This document shows, in pieces, positions 1 through 5,723 of a DNA stretch of 6,936 bases. Source of the DNA: an uncultured Opitutia bacterium (lineage in GTDB: Bacteria > Verrucomicrobiota > Verrucomicrobiia > Opitutales > UBA953). The stretch lies in the NCBI GenBank assembly GCA_937875975.1, contig CALEEU010000199.1, positions 1 to 6,936 of the forward strand. The letters are read 5' to 3'. How positions within the stretch are numbered: position 1 is the first letter of the stretch; every line of letters starts with the position of its first letter. A program made the translations under genes and the position numbers. The notes beneath the pieces were generated by a model. That model saw only the letters and a program-made list of their open reading frames with translations, did not search any database and was not told the DNA's origin.

Positions 1-820
1 CTTCGTAGGTGTGGACGTCCGGGTGCGTGCCGGCCTGGCGCTGGTAGCGGGCGCCCTGGATGGCGTGCCACATGTGCGGGATGACGCAGGCTTCGAAGAA
101 GGCTTCCCCGTGGTCGTTCCAATCGACGCCCCACTGGTTGCTGCCGCCTTCGCTCCAGCGTTCGAAGACCTTGCGGGTCGGGTGGAAACGCCAGATGGCG
201 GCTTCGACGAGGGTGCGTTCGCTGTCCGGAGTGCCCGGCTTGCCCACCAGGGAGCGGTTGAAGATGCCGTGCGTGCCGTAGAGCCAACCGTCGGGACCCC
301 AGATGAAGTCGTTCAGGGTCTCGTGCGTGTCGTTGCTCTTCCATCCGTCGAGCATGACCTGCGGTTCGCCGGCAGGCTTGGGTTCATCGCCGTCCTTGAT
401 CGGGATGAAGAGCAAATTGGGCGGCGAGCCGAGCCAGACGCCGCCGAAGCCCACGGCGATGCCGCTGGAGAACGTGGCCTTGTCCCAGAAGACCGTTTGC
501 TTGTCGAAGGTGCCGGTGCCCTTGGTATCCTCGAGGACCAGGATGCGGTCCTTGGCCACGCCAGGGCTGGCCGGGTAATTGGTGCACTCGACGATCCAGA
601 GGCGGCCGCGGTCATCGATCGTGTAAGCGATGGGCTGGACGACCTTGGGCTCGCCGACGATCACTTCGACGCGGAAGCCCGCGGGGACCTTGAGGGCGGC
701 GGCGCTTTCGGCCGGCGAAAGGGCGGGCTCGCTGGCGATTGGGCGGTTCTTGTCGTTGAGCGGTTCGTAGGCCGCGTGGACAAGGGACGCGCAGAGCGCG
801 AGCGCGAGGAGGGTACGCAT
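1..820 (-). CDS. PVC putative membrane-bound dehydrogenase, N-terminal part (3' end beyond window)
   Basis: The frame is open from the ATG at 820 to the left edge (273 residues), so the C-terminus is missing. Residues 1-16 form a Sec-type signal peptide (MRTLLALALCASLVHA) with probable cleavage after Ala16. The rest matches the N-terminal domain of the planctomycete/verrucomicrobial 'membrane-bound dehydrogenase' family (TIGR02604-type): VPAGFRVEV at 45-53, DDRGRLWIVECTNYP at 69-83, VGFGGVWLGSPPNLLFIP at 123-140, THETLNDFIWGPDGWLYG at 165-182, NQWGVDWNDHG at 228-238 and ACVIPH at 244-249. This region is thought to be a beta-propeller related to sugar/sorbosone dehydrogenases. Family members often continue with HEAT-like repeats and a C-terminal CxxCH cytochrome domain; neither can be seen here. 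The likely site is the periplasm or cell surface and the substrate is unknown. No Shine-Dalgarno motif precedes the ATG; the start is chosen because the signal peptide begins there. It lies 374 bp downstream of the three-gene cluster, in the same direction. Confidence 0.88.
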   Translation of the reverse strand, partial: MRTLLALALCASLVHAAYEPLNDKNRPIASEPALSPAESAAALKVPAGFRVEVIVGEPKVVQPIAYTIDDRGRLWIVECTNYPASPGVAKDRILVLEDTKGTGTFDKQTVFWDKATFSSGIAVGFGGVWLGSPPNLLFIPIKDGDEPKPAGEPQVMLDGWKSNDTHETLNDFIWGPDGWLYGTHGIFNRSLVGKPGTPDSERTLVEAAIWRFHPTRKVFERWSEGGSNQWGVDWNDHGEAFFEACVIPHMWHAIQGARYQRQAGTHPDVHTYE

Positions 821-926
821 GGTTGATTTTAAGGGGATGAAGAAGGTGTGAGACCGCAAATTCCAAAAGTGGCAGGATTACGACCCGTGTCGTTTCGGTC
901 ATATCATGAGGATGCGTGATGAGGAT
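821..926. other. Untranslated leader/promoter region of the dehydrogenase gene
   Basis: This non-coding segment separates the ATG at 820 from the inverted repeat element. It contains a small perfect palindrome, ACGAC-CCGT-GTCGT (880-893), and a 9-bp direct repeat (906-927). Either could be an operator, but nothing shows it. Read on the minus strand, I find no convincing -35/-10 pair and no purine-rich ribosome binding site. If the dehydrogenase gene has its own promoter it should lie here or inside the repeat element; otherwise it depends on read-through from the upstream operon. Confidence 0.35.
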
Positions 927-927
927 G
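906..927 (+). repeat. 9-bp direct repeat ATGAGGATG
   Basis: ATGAGGATG occurs at 906-914 and again at 919-927, a 13-bp period with CGTG between. The second copy abuts the left end of the inverted element. It may be a regulator half-site pair, a slippage product or chance; no equivalent pair is seen at the right end, so it is not a target-site duplication. Confidence 0.4.
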
Positions 928-977
928 AAAATACGCTCAAAAGGAAACCGGAGACCGGATGATTGGACGGGCATAAG

Positions 978-1003
978 GTAGGGACGTGATTGCTATCACG
1001 TCC
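978..1003 (+). repeat. REP-like hairpin 1 (GTAG + 9-bp stem)
   Basis: GTAG at 978-981 is followed by a perfect 9-bp stem, GGACGTGAT (982-990) with ATCACGTCC (995-1003), closed by the loop TGCT (991-994). Its partner in inverted orientation is at 1069-1094. The stem is not followed by a T-run on either strand, so it does not look like an intrinsic terminator. Confidence 0.75.
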
Positions 1004-1068
1004 GTGGGCGGACGGATGTCGGGTTGGTCGGTGACCTTGCCCGCCTGGACAAGCGAACCGATGCGAAC

Positions 1069-1094
1069 GGCGGTCATGGCAATAACCGCCCTAC
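1069..1094 (-). repeat. REP-like hairpin 2, inverted copy
   Basis: Read on the minus strand from 1094: GTAG, stem GGCGGTTAT, loop TGCC, stem ATGACCGCC, giving nine pairs of which one is a T.G wobble. Compared with hairpin 1, stem positions 3 (A-T to C-G) and 4 (C-G to G-C) changed on both sides, position 7 became the wobble, and the loop differs by one base. The GTAG, the stem length, the inner AT and the first three loop bases are kept. Confidence 0.72.
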
Positions 1095-1152
1095 CCATGA
1101 TCCCCCGCAAACATCCCGGTCTCCGGTTTCCCTTTGAGCCCTGTATTTTCCT

Positions 1153-1180
1153 ACCCGCCAACCGCTAACCGCCAGCCGCC
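1153..1180 (+). repeat. Four tandem 7-bp units (consensus AACCGCC)
   Basis: The units ACCCGCC, AACCGCT, AACCGCC and AGCCGCC follow each other without a gap at 1153-1180, just outside the right end of the inverted element and 15 bp past the stop codon of the DUF1501 gene. On the coding (minus) strand the unit reads GGCGGTT. Short heptanucleotide tandem repeats of this sort occur in intergenic DNA of several bacterial groups. Whether it is part of the neighbouring element or an independent repeat cannot be told from one copy. Confidence 0.6.
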
Positions 1181-1194
1181 GTAACCTTACTCGT

Positions 1195-2649
1195 CTACGC
1201 GACAATGTCGCGGACGACGTGCCCATGCACATCCGTGAGACGGAACTGGCGGCCTTGGAAGCGATAGGTGAGGCGTTCGTGGTTGATGCCGAGGCAATGC
1301 AGGATGGTGGCCTGGAGGTCGTGGATGTGCACGGGATTCTCCTGAGGATTGAAGCCGAAGTCGTCGGAGGTGCCGTAGGTCATGCCAGGCTTGATGCCGC
1401 CGCCGGCCATCCAGAGGGAGAAGACCTTGCCGTGGTGGTCACGGCCGTATTTCTGGCGATTGGCGCCGCCTTGGGCGTAAGGAGTCCGGCCGAACTCTCC
1501 GCCCCAGATGACGAGCGTTTCGTCGAGCATGCCGCGCTGCTTGAGATCCCTGACGAGCGCGGCCGCGGGCTGGTCGACGTCGCGGGCCATCTTGGGAAGC
1601 TGATCCTGCAGGCTGCCGTGGTGATCCCAGTCGCGGTGGTAAAGCTGGATGAAGCGGACGCCTTTCTCGGCGAGCCGTCGGGCGAGCAGGGCATTGCGGG
1701 CGAATGAACCGGGCGTGGAGACGTCGGGTCCGTAGCTGTCCATGACCGTTTTGCTCTCGCCCGTGAGGTCCATGAGATCGGGCACGCTGGCCTGCATGCG
1801 GTAGGCCATCTCAGCCTGGCTGATACGGGCGGAGATCTCCGGGTCGCCGGCCTTGGCGAGATTCAGGCGGTTCAGCGCATTGGCGCCTTCCAGCAGGGTC
1901 TTGCGCTGCTCGCGGCTCAGGCCTTCGGGATCGCGGAGATAAAGCACCGGCTCGCCGGCGCTGCGGAACTGGACGCCTTGGTGGGCGCTCGGCAGGAAGC
2001 CGCTGCCCCAGAGGCGGGCGAGCAGGCCTTGGCCGGAGCGCTCCTTGTTGGTCGAGACGAGCACGACGAACGAGGGCAGGTTGTCATTCATGCGGCCGAG
2101 GCCGTAGTCAGTCCAGGCGCCCATGCTCGGACGGCCGGGCAGCTGGCTGCCGGTCTGGAAGAAGGTGATCGCCGGGTCGTGGTTGATCGCGTCGGTGTGC
2201 ACGGAGCGCAGCACGCAGATCTCATCGGCGATGCCGCCGATGTGCGGGAGGAGTTCGCTGACTTCGGTGCCGCACTTGCCGTGACGGGTGAACTTGAACC
2301 GGCTCGGTTGACAGGCGAGGCGCGCCTGCGAGGCCACCATGCCGGTGATGCGCTGGCCGCGGCGGATGGAATCGGGCAAGTCCTTGTCAAACTGACGTTC
2401 GAGTTCCGGCTTCGGGTCCAGCAGGTCGAGATGCGAAGGGCCGCCGGACTGGAAGAGGCAGATGACGCGCTTGGCCTTGGGGGCGAAGTGGGGCAGGCCG
2501 GGTAGGCCGTTGATGTGAGGGTCGCCGGCGGTGCTGGTCGAAGCGCAGCCGCCGAGCAGGTGGGCGAGGGCGCCGGCGCCGAGGCCGAGTCCGGTCTTCT
2601 CCAGGAATTCGCGCCGCGAATGCATGTTCTCGTATTGGTGGCAGGACAT
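1195..2649 (-). CDS. DUF1501 family protein, predicted Tat-exported (lipo)protein
   Basis: This is a complete 484-residue protein, normal length for DUF1501 (alkaline-phosphatase/sulfatase superfamily fold, COG4102-like), whose biochemical role is not established. Residues 11-34 form a twin-arginine signal, SRREFLEK followed by a Gly/Ala/Leu-rich core. It ends in LGGC with Cys35 followed by Ala-Ser-Thr, consistent with lipidation. Family motifs in order: SGGPSHLD (68-75), DPKPEL (78-83), VHTDAINHDPA (150-160), GRPSMGAW (172-179), RMQASVPDLMD (284-294), DWDHHG (340-345), GGEFGRTP (383-390), GRDHH (402-406) and HIHDLQAT (441-448). The Asp/His/Glu residues in the last four are the likely metal or catalytic site by superfamily analogy. 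The start at 2649 lies 5 bp after the cytochrome gene stop, which supports operon membership and translational coupling. An internal ATG at 2625 (Met9) is an alternative start that keeps the Tat motif. Neither has a clear Shine-Dalgarno sequence. The C-terminal 45 residues closely resemble the DUF1501 protein at 5720-6936. Confidence 0.93.
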   Translation of the reverse strand: MSCHQYENMHSRREFLEKTGLGLGAGALAHLLGGCASTSTAGDPHINGLPGLPHFAPKAKRVICLFQSGGPSHLDLLDPKPELERQFDKDLPDSIRRGQRITGMVASQARLACQPSRFKFTRHGKCGTEVSELLPHIGGIADEICVLRSVHTDAINHDPAITFFQTGSQLPGRPSMGAWTDYGLGRMNDNLPSFVVLVSTNKERSGQGLLARLWGSGFLPSAHQGVQFRSAGEPVLYLRDPEGLSREQRKTLLEGANALNRLNLAKAGDPEISARISQAEMAYRMQASVPDLMDLTGESKTVMDSYGPDVSTPGSFARNALLARRLAEKGVRFIQLYHRDWDHHGSLQDQLPKMARDVDQPAAALVRDLKQRGMLDETLVIWGGEFGRTPYAQGGANRQKYGRDHHGKVFSLWMAGGGIKPGMTYGTSDDFGFNPQENPVHIHDLQATILHCLGINHERLTYRFQGRQFRLTDVHGHVVRDIVA

Positions 2650-2654
2650 GGCGG

Positions 2655-5600
2655 TCAGTTCTTAGTGATGGTCTCGTCCAGCGTCAGGATGAGGTTCGCG
2701 ACGCCCGCGGCGGCGGCGAGCTCGCCGGCGGGGAGTTTCGGATCGGCGACGGACGCGCCGACCTTGATGAGTTTGGCGGCATCCTCGGGTCGGGCGGCGT
2801 AATCGGCGCGCAGCTGGGCGTAGGTCTGCGTCAGGACTTCGGTCTCGGCCGGTAGCGGGGCGCGGCCGGTCGCGAGACGGAAGGCGAAGGCGGCGCGGGA
2901 AGCGTCATCGAGGCCTCCTTCCTTGAGCATGCGTTCCCCGAGCTTACGGGAGGACTCGAGGTAACCGGTCTCATTCCAGAGGACCAAGGCCTGGAGCGGC
3001 GTGTTGGTGCGCGAACGGCGGGCGCTGCAGAACTCGCGGTCCGGCGAATCGAAGGTCAGCATCGCGGGGTGGGGCACGGTCCGCTTCCAGAACGTATACA
3101 GGCTGCGGCGGTAGAGCTCGTCGCCCTTGCCGAGGTCCCAAGTCGTGCTCGGATAGGGGGCGTCGACCACGATGCCTTTATAGAGGCTTTCGGGTTGGTA
3201 AGGTCTCACGCTTGGTCCGCCCAGTTTCTCAGCGAGCAGTCCCGATACGGCGAGCGCTTGGTCGCGGATCTGCTCCGAGGTCAGGCGCACGCGCGGACCG
3301 CGGGCGAGAAGGCGGTTCTCCGGGTCGCGGGCGTACAGTTCGGGTGTGGCGTCGCTGGTCTGGCGGTAGGTCGAGGAGGTGACCACCTTGAGGAAGAAGT
3401 CCTTCACGTCCCAGCCACGGTCGACGAAATCGCGGGCCAAAGTATCAAGCACCTCGGGATGACTCGGCCATTCGCCTTGGGTCCCGAAGTCCTCGACAGT
3501 TTTCACCAGGCCGACACCGAAGAGCTGGGCCCAGAAACGATTCACCACCACGCGGGCGGTGAGCGGGTGCTGGGGCTGCAGGAACCAACGCGCCAGGCCG
3601 AGGCGGTTCTTCGGGGCGTCGGCGGGCCAAGGGGCGATCAGCTGTTCGGGGACGCCGGCGTCGACCTTCTCACCGAGGGCGTCGTAGGAGCCGCGATTCA
3701 GCACGTAGGCCTGACGAGGGGTCGGCATCTCTTCCATCACCATCGTCGTGGGCAGGGTGCGGACGAACGCGAGGCGCTCGGTCCAGAGGGTGTCGCGTTC
3801 GGTCTGCAGGGCTTGGAGACGTCCCGTGTGACGGCGGGCCATGATCAGGTCAGCCCCGGTGCGTTGTTCGGGGGAAAGCTTATCAGCCGACTGCAGCCAA
3901 TAGGCGTGGCGGATCTGCGCGGGTTTCAGTACGGAGGGATAAGTGCGGAAGCCGCCGACCTCGCCGTCGAAGGGCTTGGCCTTGCCGTCGGCGCCGAGGA
4001 GCCAGTCGCGCTTGGCGGGGGCGCCGGCGACGCCGTCATGCCGGATCTGCGTGGGGACTTCCTCCCCGTCGACGAAGATCGCGATGGTCGCGGCGTTCTC
4101 CTTGCCTTGGAGGTGCACGGCGACCTGATGCCAGAATCCGGGGCGGATCTTGGCGCCGACCGTACGGACGATCGTCGCGTAAGCCGGATAGCGTTGGCTG
4201 GCGGCCCATTCGAGTTCCTCGCCGACGAGGCGGAGTTCGCGCCCGTTGCCGTAGCCTACTCCGGCCGGGTTCCCGGACCGGTCCAAGGCGCTGATGAGAG
4301 GGGCGTCGGGTGAGGCTGTCTTCGCCTTGAACCAGACCGAGAGGGTGGTGCCGCGCTTGGGGTCCACGTCGGCGTCCTTGGCGAGCAGGCGGGCTTCGGC
4401 CGGTTTGGCCGACTTCGGGGACTTCGGCGCAAGTTTGGCGTCCTCGGCCGTGAGACGTGCGCGCAGGTCCGTCGGAATCGCCTCAAGGGATGCCTGCGCG
4501 GCCAGCGCGCCGTCCAGCGCCTTCAGGCGCCGCTCCATCTCGTGGAGCCTCGCCTGCTGTTCGGCGGTGGGCGTGACGAGCAGGGGCACCGCGTTGGCGA
4601 TGCGGCCGTCTTCGCCGTATTCGTGCACGTTGTTGAAGAACGCGAACATCCGGTAGTAGTCCGTCTGCGTGATCGGGTCGTATTTATGATCGTGGCAACG
4701 GGCGCATTCGGTCGTGAGGCCGAGCAGGGCGGTGCTGGTCGTGCGGACGCGGTCGGCGACGTATTCGACGCGGTACTCCTCGTCGATGATGCCGCCTTCG
4801 GAGTTGATGACGTGGTTGCGGTTGAAGGCCGTGGCCAGCCTCTGGGCGTCCGTCGGATTCGGCAGCAGGTCGCCGGCTAGCTGTTCGGTGATGAACTGGC
4901 TGAAGGGGGCGTTCTGGTTGAAGGACTCGATGACCCAGTCGCGCCAGCGCCACATCGAGCGGGCGGAGTCGTTATTGAAGCCGTGGGTGTCGGCATAGCG
5001 GGCCACGTCGAGCCAGTCCTGGGCCAGCCGCTCGCCGAAGCGGGGTGAGTCCAGCAGACGCTGGGCGGCCGTCACATAGGCGAGGTCTCCGCGCTGACCG
5101 ACATCAGCTTCGAAAGCTGCGATCTCCGCGGGCGTCGGTGGCAACCCCGTCAGGTCGAAGGAGGCGCGGCGCAACCATACGGAAGGCTTGGCCTCCGGCG
5201 AGGGCTTGAACTTCTCAGCCTCGAGCTTCGCGAGGACGAAGCGATCGAAGGGCTCACGGGCCCAGGCCTTATCGGTGACCTTCGGCGCGGGGGCTTTCTC
5301 GGGAGGGACGAAGGCCCAGTGCTTCTCGTAAGGGGCGCCTTGGGCGATCCAGCGGCGGATGAGTTCGATCTGCGCCGTCGTGACCTTTCGGTTGGATTCA
5401 GGCGGCGGCATCTGCTCGTCGGCGTCATGCGAGAGCAGACGTTTCAGCATCTCGCTCTGCTCCGGCTTGCCTGGGACGACCGCGATGACGCCGTCGTGGG
5501 CCTTGATCGCCTCGTCGCGGACGTCGAGCCGTAGGCCGGCCTCGCGGTGCTTCGGGTCCTGGCCGTGGCAGTATAAGCAGTTCTCTGAGAGGATCGGGCG

Positions 5601-5723
5601 GATGTCGCGGTTGAAGCGGATATCCTCGGCGGCGAGGGCGCAGGCCATGGCGAGGAGGGCCAGGACAGCACGTGTTGCTGTCCCACCCTCGATAACCTTG
5701 CCGCCCGAACCCATGGTGCTCAT
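2655..5723 (-). CDS. Planctomycete cytochrome protein PSCyt1-DUF1549-LamG-like-DUF1553
   Basis: This 1022-residue protein is predicted to be exported. The signal-like segment is at about 18-32 (RAVLALLAMACALAA), after a longer than usual n-region. Domain order: a cytochrome c-like PSCyt1 domain (about 34-130) with heme motif CLYCH (49-53) and MPP (105-107) as candidate distal ligand; PSCyt2/DUF1549 (about 155-365) with DLTGLPPTP (190-198), QDWLDVARYADTHG (235-248) and a second CxxCH, CARCH (340-344); a charged, probably helical linker (about 385-440); a concanavalin/LamG-like insertion (about 445-605; TLSVWFKAK, GFWHQVAVHL, IAIFVDGEEVP); and PSD1/DUF1553 (about 690-960) with HPLTARVVVNRFWAQLFG (719-736) and RRSRTNTPLQAL (902-913). 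The likely role is a surface or periplasmic di-heme protein that passes electrons from or acts with neighbouring DUF1501 or dehydrogenase proteins; substrate unknown. The start at 5723 is chosen because the ATG overlaps the upstream TGA (ATGA), a normal coupling arrangement. Met4 is possible; there is no clear Shine-Dalgarno motif. Confidence 0.94.
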   Translation of the reverse strand: MSTMGSGGKVIEGGTATRAVLALLAMACALAAEDIRFNRDIRPILSENCLYCHGQDPKHREAGLRLDVRDEAIKAHDGVIAVVPGKPEQSEMLKRLLSHDADEQMPPPESNRKVTTAQIELIRRWIAQGAPYEKHWAFVPPEKAPAPKVTDKAWAREPFDRFVLAKLEAEKFKPSPEAKPSVWLRRASFDLTGLPPTPAEIAAFEADVGQRGDLAYVTAAQRLLDSPRFGERLAQDWLDVARYADTHGFNNDSARSMWRWRDWVIESFNQNAPFSQFITEQLAGDLLPNPTDAQRLATAFNRNHVINSEGGIIDEEYRVEYVADRVRTTSTALLGLTTECARCHDHKYDPITQTDYYRMFAFFNNVHEYGEDGRIANAVPLLVTPTAEQQARLHEMERRLKALDGALAAQASLEAIPTDLRARLTAEDAKLAPKSPKSAKPAEARLLAKDADVDPKRGTTLSVWFKAKTASPDAPLISALDRSGNPAGVGYGNGRELRLVGEELEWAASQRYPAYATIVRTVGAKIRPGFWHQVAVHLQGKENAATIAIFVDGEEVPTQIRHDGVAGAPAKRDWLLGADGKAKPFDGEVGGFRTYPSVLKPAQIRHAYWLQSADKLSPEQRTGADLIMARRHTGRLQALQTERDTLWTERLAFVRTLPTTMVMEEMPTPRQAYVLNRGSYDALGEKVDAGVPEQLIAPWPADAPKNRLGLARWFLQPQHPLTARVVVNRFWAQLFGVGLVKTVEDFGTQGEWPSHPEVLDTLARDFVDRGWDVKDFFLKVVTSSTYRQTSDATPELYARDPENRLLARGPRVRLTSEQIRDQALAVSGLLAEKLGGPSVRPYQPESLYKGIVVDAPYPSTTWDLGKGDELYRRSLYTFWKRTVPHPAMLTFDSPDREFCSARRSRTNTPLQALVLWNETGYLESSRKLGERMLKEGGLDDASRAAFAFRLATGRAPLPAETEVLTQTYAQLRADYAARPEDAAKLIKVGASVADPKLPAGELAAAAGVANLILTLDETITKN
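5720..5723 (-). promoter_or_regulatory. ATGA stop-start overlap (translational coupling)
   Basis: The TGA of the first DUF1501 gene (5722-5720) shares two bases with the ATG of the cytochrome gene (5723-5721). With no Shine-Dalgarno motif upstream, the ribosome finishing the first gene probably re-initiates here. This would fix a coordinated ratio of the two proteins. Confidence 0.7.

Larger units (their letters stand above)
927..1150. repeat. BIME/REPIN-like inverted repeat element (two REP-like copies facing each other)
   Basis: The two arms, 927-1003 and 1069-1150, are imperfect inverted copies. From the outside inward each has GAAAATAC (927-934; complement 1143-1150), GCTCAAA, then GGAAACCGGAGACCGG (943-958; complement 1117-1132 region), ATG, a more variable 16-17 nt, then GTAGGG and a hairpin. 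The right arm has AGG inserted after GAAAATAC and one extra G before ATG. The 65-nt centre (1004-1068) shows no convincing symmetry. GTAG followed by an imperfect palindrome is the signature of REP sequences mobilised by RAYT (Y1 HUH) transposases, and two inverted copies form a BIME or REPIN. It encodes no protein I can support. It could also be described as a small MITE with long terminal inverted repeats. Genome copy number would decide between these. Confidence 0.75.

Noticed and set aside
11..826. Plus-strand open frame of 271 codons
   Set aside because: It is the antisense shadow of the dehydrogenase gene, whose minus-strand frame contains a signal peptide and many family motifs.
895..935. 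Minus-strand promoter with TTTTCA as -35 and GATATG as -10
   Set aside because: The spacing is about 20 bp and both hexamers are poor matches, so I do not list it as a feature.
978..1094. Intrinsic (Rho-independent) terminators at the two hairpins
   Set aside because: Neither stem is followed by a run of T on either strand.
927..1150. Target-site duplication flanking the inverted element
   Set aside because: The bases outside 927 and 1150 do not match each other; the ATGAGGATG repeat is on the left side only.
937..1168. Short open frames in the intergenic gap (937-1161 minus, 986-1168 plus, 612-974 minus)
   Set aside because: They run through both inverted arms and the hairpins or into the dehydrogenase gene in the wrong frame. 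The repeat structure explains the sequence and none resembles a known protein.
1153..1180. CRISPR array
   Set aside because: The 7-bp units are contiguous with no spacers, and no cas gene is in the window.
1219..1707. Plus-strand open frame of 162 codons opposite the second DUF1501 gene
   Set aside because: It is antisense to conserved DUF1501 motifs and shows no protein family signal.
3069..4313. Long plus-strand open frame (414 codons) opposite the cytochrome gene
   Set aside because: It is fully antisense to a gene with clear family motifs, has no recognisable domain, and GC-rich coding DNA commonly leaves the opposite strand open.
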